The notes: a model not told the origin generated them from the sequence alone. A DNA stretch of 64,000 nt from a virus (IMGVR_UViG_3300046003_006038:64001-128000), one strand, 5' to 3'; positions 35,140-44,142 are shown, counted from the stretch's first letter. Numbers and translations: made by a program.

Positions 35140-35403
35140 TTATTTTAAGATTAATTCTTTTAATTGCTCTTCTGAAAGTCTTCCTGGTTGAGCTTTAATT
35201 TCTTTTCCATCTTCAAGAACAACTGTGTGAGGAATTCCTCTCACTTTATACTGTCCTGATAGGTTATCCGGATCTTCTTCGACATTAATTTCTAAGAATT
35301 CAATGTCTCCCTGTAATTCTTCCCTTACTTTTGTGAAGGTTGGTCCATATATTCTACATGGTCCGCACCAGTTTGCATAAAATTTAATTACCTGCTTTGC
35401 CAT
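35140..35403 (-). CDS. Thioredoxin
   Basis: Active site FYANWCGPCRIYGP (Cys13 and Cys16) and the cis-proline region VRGIPHTVVLEDGKE. At 87 aa it is a short thioredoxin. With nrdA and nrdB a few genes upstream, its natural role is to re-reduce the C-terminal cysteines of ribonucleotide reductase. Confidence 0.93.
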   Translation of the reverse strand: MAKQVIKFYANWCGPCRIYGPTFTKVREELQGDIEFLEINVEEDPDNLSGQYKVRGIPHTVVLEDGKEIKAQPGRLSEEQLKELILK

Positions 35404-35542
35404 ATGCTCCTTTTGATTTGTAGTGATCAGCTTTGCTGAATTTGCTTTGTGACTGTTCTTTCTTAGGTAATACTGTTCTTCCTAAGGTTGGAATCCATTC
35501 CATTAATTGAGTGTACATACTCCTTGCTGAATTTTTAGACAT
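35384..35542 (-). CDS. Unknown 52-aa basic protein
   Basis: Starts MSKNSARSMYTQLMEWIPTL and overlaps the thioredoxin start by 20 bases. Basic C-terminus. First gene of the unit from the promoter at 35565. Function unknown. Confidence 0.55.
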   Translation of the reverse strand: MSKNSARSMYTQLMEWIPTLGRTVLPKKEQSQSKFSKADHYKSKGAYGKAGN

Positions 35543-35564
35543 AGATTTTATTTTTGATTATTAT

Positions 35565-35595
35565 TTAATATAGGAAATTTATTTAACAAATACAA
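35565..35595 (-). promoter_or_regulatory. Promoter TTG-N20-TATATTAA
   Basis: TTG at 35595-35593 and TATATTAA at 35572-35565, upstream of the 52-aa gene and thioredoxin. Confidence 0.75.
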
Positions 35596-35802
35596 CTATT
35601 TTTCTACTTTTTTTATGCCTCCCCACTTTAGCATGTTGTTTATTCTATTTTCTAACGTACCAAAATCCCCTACCTCTATGCAATAGGTAAGTTGGCTTAA
35701 TTGGAATTCTCTGGTACTGTTAGGATCTTTTTCATCCCAGTACTCTGGATCTAATTCGTATTTTTGATTTTTGTATGTAATTGTATATTTCTTATCTTTC
35801 AT
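35596..35802 (-). CDS. Unknown 68-aa protein
   Basis: Starts MKDKKYTITYKNQKYELDPE; acidic centre, then EFQLSQLTYCIEVGDFGTLE. It is the only gene between two promoters. Function unknown. Confidence 0.6.
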   Translation of the reverse strand: MKDKKYTITYKNQKYELDPEYWDEKDPNSTREFQLSQLTYCIEVGDFGTLENRINNMLKWGGIKKVEK

Positions 35803-35807
35803 ATAAT

Positions 35808-35838
35808 GTAATATATGAAAAAAAGCTTACCGAAGCAA
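35808..35838 (-). promoter_or_regulatory. Promoter TTG-N20-TATATTAC fused to a terminator
   Basis: TTG at 35838-35836, last box at 35815-35808; 6 bases before the start at 35802, so the transcript would be nearly leaderless. Confidence 0.7.
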
Positions 35839-35849
35839 GCTTTTTTTTA
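35816..35849 (-). terminator. Hairpin terminator overlapping the promoter
   Basis: Minus strand AAAAAAAAGCTTGC, TTCG, GTAAGCTTTTTTT: perfect GCTTGC/GTAAGC-type stem, tetraloop, U-run. It ends the nrd operon. Confidence 0.8.
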
Positions 35850-35850
35850 A

Positions 35851-36330
35851 CTATTTTTCATATACTTCAGCTTTATTTGAATCTACAGCAATTTCGTGAA
35901 AAACTACTCGCCCTTGTTCAATTGCCTTTTTTATATTCTTCTGTTTTGTAGATAGGGAAGAACTTCCACTTTTTACTTCAATAAAGTGTACTTCACATTT
36001 TGTTTTGCTGTCTGTGTGAGTGAATCCCACATAGTCAATTGGCATTCCGATAAACACCACATCTTCAGGTGGTAGTGGAAATTTTGTCATGAAAGGAACA
36101 AAATGTTCTATGCTCTTTCCCCAATTTACTGCTGAAGATCTGAATGTTGAGTCTTTCCTTACTTTTGCTTTTTCGATAATGTGAGCAGCTGCCGTTTCTT
36201 CAATCTGTTTTTTTAGCTGTGTTACCTCATGCACATATTCTCTTAGTTTTACAGTTAGTAAAAAAATTACGCTTGCTAGAAATAGTGAAATAATTAATAG
36301 TGTCATATTTTTAATTTTTTTATCCGTCAC
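35851..36330 (-). CDS. PD-(D/E)XK nuclease of the Holliday-junction-resolvase-related family
   Basis: N-terminal membrane helix (residues 9-27, MTLLIISLFLASVIFLLTV), a charged linker helix, then SSAVNWGKSIEHFVPFM, FIGMPIDYVGFT, HFIEVKSGSSSLSTKQKNIK. The Asp of PIDYVGF and Glu-x-Lys of IEVKSG are the nuclease active site. The order fits a family annotated as endonuclease related to archaeal Holliday junction resolvase. Overlaps the nrdA stop by 11 bases; a later ATG at 36306 is possible. Membrane tethering of a nuclease suggests a job at the cell envelope, or DNA processing there. Confidence 0.8.
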   Translation of the reverse strand: MTDKKIKNMTLLIISLFLASVIFLLTVKLREYVHEVTQLKKQIEETAAAHIIEKAKVRKDSTFRSSAVNWGKSIEHFVPFMTKFPLPPEDVVFIGMPIDYVGFTHTDSKTKCEVHFIEVKSGSSSLSTKQKNIKKAIEQGRVVFHEIAVDSNKAEVYEK

Positions 36331-38029
36331 AGCTTAAACAGTCTTCAGAAGTTCTACTTCCAATGTCCCCATTTATGACAGAATCCGTTCGTAAATAATA
36401 TAACGTTTTTAATCCAAGTTTCCAAGCTGTCTGGTGAACAAGGTTTATGAATTTAGGACTATCACTTGGATCGAATGCTAAGTTTAGTGATTGAGCTTGA
36501 TCTACGTATTTCTGTCTTACTGAAGCCTGTTCTACTAAAGCCAATTGGTTTATTTCTGCAAATGTTAAGAATACTTCCTTATCGTCAAACGGCATAATGT
36601 CTTCCGGTAGATTTGCAATTGATCCTCTATCTTTAAGAATCTGTTGCCATACTTCTTCTGAGTTATGTCCTTTGTCTTCTAAATACTTTTCTAATACTGG
36701 GTTCTTTCTAATGAAAGTTCCTTTAGAAGAATTAAATGTATAGACATTTGCTGGGATTGGTTCAATACCTGCTGATACTCCTCCTGAGATTGTTGAGTTA
36801 GAAACTGTTGGAGCAATTGCAATTAAATGCGTATTTCTCATTCCTGTTCCTTTACACCAGATTGGCTCCCCATACTCTTCAGCTAATTTTCTAGAAGCTG
36901 CTTCTGCTTGTGTTTTAATTTGAGAGAAAATTCTATTTGTCCAAGAAGTAGATGCAATTGAATTAAATGGCAATCCTTTTGCTTGTAAGAATGAATGCCA
37001 TCCTAAAACTCCTAACCCTAATGCTCTTCCTTTCTTAGCTGATCTATGTGCTCTAATTAAAGAATCTTTACCATTTGTTTTAACTAAGAACTCTTCTAAT
37101 ACTCCATCTAAGAAATAGATTGCTGTTTCAACTAAATCAGTATCTTTCCACTCATCGTATTTTGTAATATTCAAAGAAGATAAACAACAAACAAATGAAT
37201 GCTCTTCATCAGTATGTAATGCAATCTCTGAACAAATGTTTGTCATTGTTACATCTAAATTATTCTTAACGTATGCTGGTGGATTAGCGTTGTTAACATT
37301 ATCCTTAAACATAATATAAGGTTCTCCTGTTTCAACTCTTGATTTTAAAATCTCAACCCATAGTTCCATTGCTTCTGGATCTCTATGGTCTAACCTCTGC
37401 ATAAATTTATCATCAATAGAAACACATTGGTGTAAATTTAAACACTGACGGTTTGGATCTCCTTGAGGTCTTCTAATACGTAAAAACTCTTTTATATCTT
37501 CGTGATTGATATCTAAGTTTACAGAAGCTGCTCCTCTACGAACTGATCCTTGATTTGTAGCAATGATAGTTGAATCATAGATCTTAGCCCAAGGTACAAT
37601 TCCTTCTGAGTTACCGGTATCGCCATTTGCGATCTTTTTCCCTCTTCCTCTAACTCTGTTTAACCCTATACCAACTCCTCCTCCTAAAGAGGTAAGTCTC
37701 ATTAGTTCTGCATTAGTTAACCCTATCCCTCTGATTGAATCAGGAGTATCTATACCGAAACATGAGATTGGTAATCCTTTATCTGTTCCAGTGTTTGATA
37801 GTACAGGTGAAGCTAGGTTTAACCAACCCTTCCACATATACTTAAAAAATTTGTTTGCTAGATCTGGTCGATCTAATCTCTTAGCTACTGCATCAGCAAC
37901 TCTTCTGTAAGCTTTCTTTGGATTCTCATCAGGCAATAAATATCCGTTTGAAATTGTTGCCAAAGATACTTCATTCATCCATTCCGGATAATCTACACCT
38001 GGTTTCCAGGCACTGTAATCTACTCCCAT
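36320..38029 (-). CDS. nrdA: Ribonucleotide reductase class I, large subunit
   Basis: Reduces ribonucleotides to deoxyribonucleotides. Motifs: SPVLSNTGTDKGLPISCFGI (first redox Cys), GGGVGIGLNRVRGRG, NICSEIALHTDEEHSFVCCL (active-site Asn, Cys, Glu and second redox Cys), RALGLGVLGWHSFLQ, APTVSNSTISGGVSAGIEPI and the C-terminal CLSCDG pair that meets thioredoxin. At 569 aa it lacks an N-terminal ATP-cone, so dATP inhibition by that domain is absent, as in many phages. Partner nrdB is 9 bases upstream. Confidence 0.96.
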   Translation of the reverse strand: MGVDYSAWKPGVDYPEWMNEVSLATISNGYLLPDENPKKAYRRVADAVAKRLDRPDLANKFFKYMWKGWLNLASPVLSNTGTDKGLPISCFGIDTPDSIRGIGLTNAELMRLTSLGGGVGIGLNRVRGRGKKIANGDTGNSEGIVPWAKIYDSTIIATNQGSVRRGAASVNLDINHEDIKEFLRIRRPQGDPNRQCLNLHQCVSIDDKFMQRLDHRDPEAMELWVEILKSRVETGEPYIMFKDNVNNANPPAYVKNNLDVTMTNICSEIALHTDEEHSFVCCLSSLNITKYDEWKDTDLVETAIYFLDGVLEEFLVKTNGKDSLIRAHRSAKKGRALGLGVLGWHSFLQAKGLPFNSIASTSWTNRIFSQIKTQAEAASRKLAEEYGEPIWCKGTGMRNTHLIAIAPTVSNSTISGGVSAGIEPIPANVYTFNSSKGTFIRKNPVLEKYLEDKGHNSEEVWQQILKDRGSIANLPEDIMPFDDKEVFLTFAEINQLALVEQASVRQKYVDQAQSLNLAFDPSDSPKFINLVHQTAWKLGLKTLYYLRTDSVINGDIGSRTSEDCLSCDG

Positions 38030-38038
38030 AAAATTAAA

Positions 38039-39016
38039 TTAAAATGCGTTGTCCCAATCCATATGCCCTTTGGCATAATTTGTTACTCTATTTGCGAAAA
38101 AATCTGTATGCTGTTTTCCTGCTACTACAGCATCAAACCACAACATTTGCTTTAAAGCTCCTTTATCAATTTGATCTGAAGGTATTAGAGGTTTTAGTCC
38201 TAAATCTCCCATCTTAGTATTTACTCTGTGTTTGATAAAGTTTTTTAATTCCTCTTTAGATAAGTTCTCTAAATCTCCCATTTCAAATACTTTATCTATA
38301 AAATTAAATTCTAATTCTAGAGCAAGGGTTGCTGCTTGCCTAATATCGTTGATAAGTCTTTCTGTCTTTAGTTCTGGATACTCTTCCATTAAGGTTCTGA
38401 ATAACCAGCATCCTGCCTCAGAGTGAAGTGATTCATCTCTCACAGACCACTCTACGATTTGTCCTACTCCTTTTAATTTGTTTCTCATTTTAAATGATAA
38501 CAATACTGCAAAAGAAGAGAATAGGTTTACTCCTTCGGTAAATGCTGAGAATATTGCTAGTGATCTAGCTGCTTCATGCCAGTCTGTTTCTCCTGCATTT
38601 CCGTCTCTAACATCCATTAGAGATTGAATTTTAGCTGCAGTTGATTCGTCTTCCAAGAATTCTGCGAAATTATCCAAACCTAATTGCTCGTTTAATAGAG
38701 CATATGCTTCAGCATGGATTGTTTCAAAGGCTCCAAAGGTAGTCGCCATCATAATAACTTCAGGTTTTCTAAACCATTTTGTTACTAAAGATGTCCAGTA
38801 ATCATTTACTACTGTTTCTGTTTGTGCAAACCCTTTTAGAATTCCTCCTATAAGATTCTTTTCGTGTGGTTTAAGGTTTGAATTCCAATCTGTTACGTCT
38901 TGTGACATTGGAACTTCTGTATGTAACCAGTGCGCTTGGTGCGCTTTAAGCCAGTAATCGTGTGCTTGTGGGTATTCAAATGGTTTGTAAACTATGCGTT
39001 CGTCTTTTAGACTCAT
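38039..39016 (-). CDS. nrdB: Ribonucleotide reductase class I, small subunit
   Basis: Ferritin-like subunit that makes the tyrosyl radical. Visible metal ligands include FETIHAEAYALL (Glu, His), EGVNLFSSFAVLLSF, and VRDESLHSEAGCWLF (Glu, His). YALL provides a candidate radical Tyr. Length 325 aa is normal. Co-transcribed with nrdA. Confidence 0.95.
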   Translation of the reverse strand: MSLKDERIVYKPFEYPQAHDYWLKAHQAHWLHTEVPMSQDVTDWNSNLKPHEKNLIGGILKGFAQTETVVNDYWTSLVTKWFRKPEVIMMATTFGAFETIHAEAYALLNEQLGLDNFAEFLEDESTAAKIQSLMDVRDGNAGETDWHEAARSLAIFSAFTEGVNLFSSFAVLLSFKMRNKLKGVGQIVEWSVRDESLHSEAGCWLFRTLMEEYPELKTERLINDIRQAATLALELEFNFIDKVFEMGDLENLSKEELKNFIKHRVNTKMGDLGLKPLIPSDQIDKGALKQMLWFDAVVAGKQHTDFFANRVTNYAKGHMDWDNAF

Positions 39017-39069
39017 ATTCGCTTTTTTTTAAAGGGTTATAGATTATGACTGTAGAAATAAATAGGCTT

Positions 39070-40422
39070 TTAGACTGGAATTTGAGATTCTAATTCAAAG
39101 AACTTATTAGCAATATCTTTGTAACTCCCTCTCTGTTTATCCCCTGATTCGTCTATCAACATGTTACCTAAAATTTCTATATGTCCGTTATTTGTATCAA
39201 CTTTTGCATCCCAAGTCATACCGTCCATTCCGTATCTGTTCTTCATAACGTGAATTCTTCCCGTTCCTAAAACCTTATCTTCTTTCATTCTTGATAAAGA
39301 TAAACAAACGTCTGCTACCATCATCTTATCGTAAGAACCTGCTGCTTTATCACCTTCAATAACTGAATCCTTAGCACCCATTCTATTAACTTGAGATGGT
39401 GTTAGAATAGGAATTTGTAGTTCCTTAGCTAATCCCTTTGTTGCAATAAATACATCATCAATTTCATCTTTTCTCTCTGTGAAACGAGATTTCGAAGGTG
39501 CTTTTAAATAATCGACATAGTCAATAACAATCATATCTGGTTTATGATCCATATCAATACATTTCTGGATATGAGATTTAATTGTGTTAATTGAAGCTCC
39601 TTTTGGAGGATACTCTTTTACAATAAGTTTTCCTTTTAGTTTACCTACAATCTTCTCAACTTCTCCTCTATGTTTATTTACTTCTTCAATTCCATATCCT
39701 GTAAAGTAACAGTCAAAACGTTTTCCTACATAATCCTCTCCAAGCTCTAAAGTATAGTAATTTACATTGTAGCCCAGTAGTACTGCATGTGCTGCTGCTG
39801 CAACCATTGTCCAAGACTTTCCTCCTCCGGGATTACCGAACATAATAACTAAATCTCCAGGTCCAAATCCTCCTCCAATAGTTTCATTCATAATCGGCCA
39901 AGGTGTTGGAATAGTTGGTCTGTAGTTTTCTCTATAACGACTCTCTACATCTTTGTTGTACTCATGCCCCATATTTTTATCCATACCAGCTCTCATAGCT
40001 CTTTCAATCAATCCTCTAATACCGTCAAAGTCTCCTTGGTTTAAAAGGTCTGCTGAGTTTAGTAATGCTGCTTTAAGTTCTTGGTTTTTTGCAAATGTAG
40101 TAAATTCTTCTACAACGTATGCTAAATCTTCCTGAGTTGCTTCGTAACAGTTTCTTAATTCAGATTTAACTGCTACTTGTAGTATATCATTTTCTACTTT
40201 CTGTAATTCAATTTTTAATGCTTCTAATGAAATTGTAGTATGATATTTGTCGTAATACTTAATTGTAGTTTCTAGAATCCATTTATGTGCATCTGAATCG
40301 AAGTAATCCGGTCTTAACAAATCTCTTGTGTTAAGTAAGAATTTCTTATCCGTTAATAATGCCCCTAATACCTTTAATTGGAATCCTTTCCCGTAGGAAG
40401 ATAGTTTTGCTAATGATGTCAT
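39070..40422 (-). CDS. DnaB-like replicative helicase (T4 gp41 type)
   Basis: Hexameric 5'-3' helicase for the replication fork. N-terminal primase-binding helical domain (residues 10-110), linker with RAMRAG, then the RecA core: Walker A GNPGGGKSWTM (about 196-206), Walker B MIVIDYVDYL, LTPSQVNRMGA sensor and RIHVMKNRYGMDG arginine region. Length 450 aa fits gp41 and DnaB. Lies next to the 5' nuclease and recombinase genes, forming the replication module. Confidence 0.92.
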   Translation of the reverse strand: MTSLAKLSSYGKGFQLKVLGALLTDKKFLLNTRDLLRPDYFDSDAHKWILETTIKYYDKYHTTISLEALKIELQKVENDILQVAVKSELRNCYEATQEDLAYVVEEFTTFAKNQELKAALLNSADLLNQGDFDGIRGLIERAMRAGMDKNMGHEYNKDVESRYRENYRPTIPTPWPIMNETIGGGFGPGDLVIMFGNPGGGKSWTMVAAAAHAVLLGYNVNYYTLELGEDYVGKRFDCYFTGYGIEEVNKHRGEVEKIVGKLKGKLIVKEYPPKGASINTIKSHIQKCIDMDHKPDMIVIDYVDYLKAPSKSRFTERKDEIDDVFIATKGLAKELQIPILTPSQVNRMGAKDSVIEGDKAAGSYDKMMVADVCLSLSRMKEDKVLGTGRIHVMKNRYGMDGMTWDAKVDTNNGHIEILGNMLIDESGDKQRGSYKDIANKFFELESQIPV

Positions 40423-40442
40423 ACAACTTATTTTATTATAAC

Positions 40443-41468
40443 TTATTTTTTATATGTCGAAAGCGGTCTGAATAATTCTAACCATCCTTCAACGTTTTTG
40501 TTTAAAGCTTCGATTTGATCTGCCTCTAACATGTTTAAAAAAGTAACAACCTGTAATGCCGGTGTTGGCTCTTTTATCTTATCTAATATATGAACTATTT
40601 CGTAATCTCCCAACCTTGGCTGTAAAAGATTCATCAATTCATAGTTAGTTTTTACCTTTTCCCATTCATATATGATTTTTGCAAAAACTTTCTTATCCTG
40701 TAATCCTTTTTCACAAACTTCATAAATATCCTCTAAAGAAAAGCCTGGTTTGTTCTCTAATCCTGGAAATTCTTTTATAAGTGTTTTAGGTCCTAACCCT
40801 TTTATTCCTGTAAGGTTATCTGAGTTATCACCTAGAAGTGCTTTCATTATTAGGTAATTCTCAGGAATCATACCTATTTCTTCCTGTACCTCTTTTTTTC
40901 CATAGGTTTTTTTCTTAATAGGGGAATAAACCTTAATGTTTTCATCCACTATTTGTAAAAAATCCTTATCAGAAGAAACGATTGTTACCTTCTTATTATT
41001 AGCTCCAAATTTCTGAGCTAGGTAAGATATGGTATCATCTGCTTCTATTTTGTCTATAGAGATTAAGGTGATAGGAAGGCATTGTAAGTATTCTACTAGT
41101 CTATGCATTTGCATAGTCATTGATGCGTACTCATCTTCTTTATCATCAAACAGTTCCCAATTAGTAATCCTTTTAATGTTTCTATTTGCTTTGTATTCCG
41201 GGTCAATATTTTTTCTACTTGAAGAAGAAGCTTGTCCGTCAAATACGCAAATGATTCTGGTAGGGTCAATTGTTCTCATCAAGAATCCTAACGATCTCAA
41301 GAAACCTACCAATCCTCCTGTATGATGGCCTTGAGGATTAATTGATTGTAGCATTGCAAAACTTCTAATAAACGTATTCATCGAATCTACAATAAGTACG
41401 TGATCATTTAGCTTTCTGTCAGGCCTTTTTTCTAATCCTTTTAGGATTTCACTATAACTTTTTTCCAT
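40443..41468 (-). CDS. FEN/RNase H-type 5'-3' nuclease
   Basis: Removes RNA primers and flaps. Acidic metal motifs: DHVLIVDSMNTFIRSF, RIICVFDGQASSSSRK, DKIEADDTISYLAQ, TIVSSDKDFLQIV and LLGDNSDNLTGIKGLGPKT (helix-hairpin-helix). Length about 341 aa from the start MEKSYSEILKGLEKRPDRKL at 41468, chosen because the longer frame to 41525 overlaps the HNH gene. Matches the T4 rnh or polymerase I 5' nuclease group. Confidence 0.9.
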   Translation of the reverse strand: MEKSYSEILKGLEKRPDRKLNDHVLIVDSMNTFIRSFAMLQSINPQGHHTGGLVGFLRSLGFLMRTIDPTRIICVFDGQASSSSRKNIDPEYKANRNIKRITNWELFDDKEDEYASMTMQMHRLVEYLQCLPITLISIDKIEADDTISYLAQKFGANNKKVTIVSSDKDFLQIVDENIKVYSPIKKKTYGKKEVQEEIGMIPENYLIMKALLGDNSDNLTGIKGLGPKTLIKEFPGLENKPGFSLEDIYEVCEKGLQDKKVFAKIIYEWEKVKTNYELMNLLQPRLGDYEIVHILDKIKEPTPALQVVTFLNMLEADQIEALNKNVEGWLELFRPLSTYKK

Positions 41469-41470
41469 TT

Positions 41471-42058
41471 TTATAAATATTTCCACACAAACCCTCCTGC
41501 TGTTTTTTGTCTTCCTTTTAAACAATCTACTATTGTAGTTATACCTGTTTGTACTTTTGCTTTTTTGGCAGACGAGTATTTTGCCACAAAATCTCCACTT
41601 GGAGTCAGTTGCTGTACTGGTTTTGATCGTATCTCCGAAAGTATTTTCCTACTTGCAAGCATTGCATCTGTTGGATTTTTATTCTTTTCTAGTAACGTAT
41701 TTGAAACTTTTAAATTCTGTTCTTGTGTTCTTACTATCAATTTATTTCTTTCCGACGATATTTTTGCAGTAGATGCTTTTACCTCTTGGTAGATTTTTGC
41801 AGACTTTTTCTCTCCTACTCTATTTGCCATTCGCATAAATGCATAAGCTCTTGCTTGTGTAGCAGATACTGTATATAGTAGCAAATGTGATATATAATGC
41901 TCTTTTGCTGTTAACAATACTAGGTTTTCCTTTCTATTAGATCCTCCTTCACTTCTAGGAATTATGTGGTGATTTTCGTAATAGATCCCTTGTCCTTTTT
42001 TTCTCTGCTCTTTTTTTGCTCGATCAATTATTTGATCATAAATTCTTTGATAATTCAT
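41471..42058 (-). CDS. HNH homing endonuclease with structured RNA leader
   Basis: MNYQRIYDQIIDRAKKEQRK, then IYYENHHIIPRSEGGSNRKE and VLLTAKEHYISHLLLYT form the HNH core. The C-terminal SSAKKAKVQTGITTIVDCLK and GGFVWKYL matches its paralog at 22239-22916. It has lost most of the Lys/Pro-rich linker seen in the paralog. Inserted between uvsX-like and 5' nuclease genes, a classical homing site. Preceded by copy B of the kissing-loop RNA. Confidence 0.9.
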   Translation of the reverse strand: MNYQRIYDQIIDRAKKEQRKKGQGIYYENHHIIPRSEGGSNRKENLVLLTAKEHYISHLLLYTVSATQARAYAFMRMANRVGEKKSAKIYQEVKASTAKISSERNKLIVRTQEQNLKVSNTLLEKNKNPTDAMLASRKILSEIRSKPVQQLTPSGDFVAKYSSAKKAKVQTGITTIVDCLKGRQKTAGGFVWKYL

Positions 42059-42061
42059 AAT

Positions 42062-42154
42062 AAAAAAAGCTTAGGTTTTCGGGGTAACGGACCCTACTCA
42101 CCATAAGCTTTAGTTGGTATTTTATGTATATTTGTAGCCGTTACCCTACATATA
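42062..42154 (-). ncRNA. Kissing-loop RNA element, copy B, before the HNH gene
   Basis: Minus strand: GUAG-GGUAACGG-CUAC hairpin (P1, longer with flanking A/U pairs); AAAGCUUA/UAAGCUUU plus GG/CC (P2); internal GAGUA/GAAA; GGG/CCC (P3) with loop UCCGUUAC. Loop 1 GUAACGG is complementary to loop 2 CCGUUAC. U-run then AUG. Four kissing pairs, one P3 pair and two P2 pairs differ from copy A and stay paired. Confidence 0.75.
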
Positions 42155-42160
42155 TAAATA
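42153..42160 (-). promoter_or_regulatory. Late-promoter-like CTATTTATA motif
   Basis: GCTATTTATATATGTAG overlaps the start of the RNA element, as in copy A. Confidence 0.4.
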
Positions 42161-42177
42161 GCAACTTTTATTAGTAA

Positions 42178-43254
42178 TTAATCATCACTTATTCCAATAT
42201 CTCTAATATCCTCTCCTACTTCGGCCTCTACCGCTACCTCGAAGTCCATTGATCCTAAAATACCTGACCAGGTTCCTTTGTAAGTGTCTTTGTAGTTGTC
42301 GATAGCTTTCTTCTCATCTTCGATGAAACCGTGCTGGGTCATTACAATTGCACCTCTGGATTGAATACCATTGATGTGATTCTTCTCAACTTGAACTTTA
42401 GTCTTCTTAGCAAATTCATACTCCTTACCTTTGGCGATTGCTTTAATCTTAGAAGTGCCTGAGTTTGTAATATTACCGAATGTCACAATTAGAGTTGCAT
42501 CATACCACATTGCCATTCCTCCTTTATTCTGAAGTTTAGGCTGTCCCATTGGATGCTCAGGTTTCATAGTCCATACCTTGTTGATTGCAACTAAAGTATT
42601 TGTGTACTTGCTCCCTTCTTTTCTTGATAACAAAACCTTCTGGTTTAGGTTATTTCCGAATTGAGTTGACATTGCTCCTGCATTCCATTCGTTATTGTTC
42701 TTATTTGACCTAACAGATAAGTCACATGGAACAGATCCAACTGAATCCCAGAAGAAACATAAGTCATAAGGTAGGTTTCCTTTCTTTTGTTCGTCAATTA
42801 AATCTAGGATGTATGCTGCTACATCTTCGATAGTATTTAAACTTCCCCTATCTGCATATAAGAAGAATCCTTGATAGTCAGTAATCTCTCCTGTGTCCTC
42901 GTCAATCACTTCTTCTACTTCTAATCCCATAGTTTGAGCATGTGGCCATGACCATTTCATCTCAGTAATAATGAATACTGGTAGTATACCTCTTTTCTGT
43001 GCAGATACAGCAGCTTCAAGTAGAAGTGTTGTCTTACCTGTATCAGAATGCCCTCTTAATAGGGTAATGTGTCCTGTTGGAATACCAGGTAAAGATACAA
43101 TATCTTGAAAAGCTTTTGAAACAGGAATCCAATCCTGGGTTTTAAACTTGACTGATTGTGAACTAAAGCCCTTATTCTTTTTGAATTTGTCTAAACTAAA
43201 ACCGCCTTTGATTATTTCGCTAGCGGTTTTTGCTGTTTCTTTTTTTGCTCCCAT
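42178..43254 (-). CDS. uvsX: UvsX/RecA-like recombinase
   Basis: Strand-exchange ATPase for recombination-dependent replication and repair. Walker A GHSDTGKTTLLLEAA (68-82), Walker B LCFFWDSVGSVP, LVAINKVWTMKPEHPMG region and the DNA-binding loops around MSTQFGNNLNQK. Length 358 aa and acidic C-terminus match T4 UvsX. Follows the SSB gene directly (2 bases), as expected for functional partners. Confidence 0.92.
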   Translation of the reverse strand: MGAKKETAKTASEIIKGGFSLDKFKKNKGFSSQSVKFKTQDWIPVSKAFQDIVSLPGIPTGHITLLRGHSDTGKTTLLLEAAVSAQKRGILPVFIITEMKWSWPHAQTMGLEVEEVIDEDTGEITDYQGFFLYADRGSLNTIEDVAAYILDLIDEQKKGNLPYDLCFFWDSVGSVPCDLSVRSNKNNNEWNAGAMSTQFGNNLNQKVLLSRKEGSKYTNTLVAINKVWTMKPEHPMGQPKLQNKGGMAMWYDATLIVTFGNITNSGTSKIKAIAKGKEYEFAKKTKVQVEKNHINGIQSRGAIVMTQHGFIEDEKKAIDNYKDTYKGTWSGILGSMDFEVAVEAEVGEDIRDIGISDD

Positions 43255-43256
43255 TC

Positions 43257-44108
43257 TTAGTTGAATAAATCGTCAAATTTAGAAACTGTACTCTTGTTCC
43301 CTGCTGTTGCATTCTCTAGAGTGAAATCTGTTTTATTACTCCCCAAGGTTTTGTCTAAGTCAGTTTCCTCTGCTTGTACTGGTGCTGGTGCGACTGGTGC
43401 GATTGATTCTGCTGCTACTGGAGCCGGAGATGTTACTTCTTCTCCTGGGTTAAGGTACTCCTGTAATTTTTTCTTAATGAAGTCATAATCGTATTGAGTT
43501 TGTACTTCTAAAGCATTTGGTTGTTCTTTTAGCCATAAATCAACTTGCGTGTTATCGTCTGATAAAGCGGTTTGTTTAGGTTTAATACGAACTGTAGTAG
43601 TCGGGAATTGACCTGGTCCTGCTGCTGGTGTAGTTTCAACAACCATGTCCCATCCATTAATTACATCTGTAAAGTCCCCAATATCTTCATCCTCTGCTAA
43701 AGCCAATAATGCTTTATAGATGTTGATACCGAATGACCAAAGACGTACTCCTTTATCTTCTTCACCTCTTACAATAACAGGTGCAAAATATCTTGATTTA
43801 GGAGATAACTTTCCAGATAATGACCAGTTGTCTTTATCAGAAGTCTTTCTTAATTCTTTTACAAATTCTTCGATTGGATCTTGTTTGCCGTAATTCGACA
43901 ATGACATCATAGGGAACTTCCCGATGTTGTAGTGCAGTTTCAATTCTGTGAAAGGATCTGCAGCATTAAAAGCTGAAGGTACAATTCTAATTGTTGATTT
44001 TCCGTTTGCAGGTCTCCAGTAGATCTTATCGAAGTCTACTTTCTCACGGTCTTGATTTCCGGTGCTGTTTAGAGCGGCCAGTTTTGCTTTAATAGCATTA
44101 ATGTCCAT
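43257..44108 (-). CDS. gp32-like single-stranded DNA-binding protein
   Basis: Starts MDINAIKAKLAALNS. FDKIYWRPANGKSTIRIVPS and KSRYFAPVIVRGEEDKGVRL are the OB-fold strands typical of T4-like gp32; the linker is Ala/Pro-rich (SPAPVAAESIAPVAPAPVQA), and the acidic C-terminal tip KFDDLFN is the protein-interaction tail. No zinc Cys cluster is seen, unlike T4 gp32. Transcribed from the promoter at 44143-44173 together with uvsX. Confidence 0.88.
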   Translation of the reverse strand: MDINAIKAKLAALNSTGNQDREKVDFDKIYWRPANGKSTIRIVPSAFNAADPFTELKLHYNIGKFPMMSLSNYGKQDPIEEFVKELRKTSDKDNWSLSGKLSPKSRYFAPVIVRGEEDKGVRLWSFGINIYKALLALAEDEDIGDFTDVINGWDMVVETTPAAGPGQFPTTTVRIKPKQTALSDDNTQVDLWLKEQPNALEVQTQYDYDFIKKKLQEYLNPGEEVTSPAPVAAESIAPVAPAPVQAEETDLDKTLGSNKTDFTLENATAGNKSTVSKFDDLFN

Positions 44109-44142
44109 AATGTAACTGATTTTAATTAAAACTTTTATTTAT

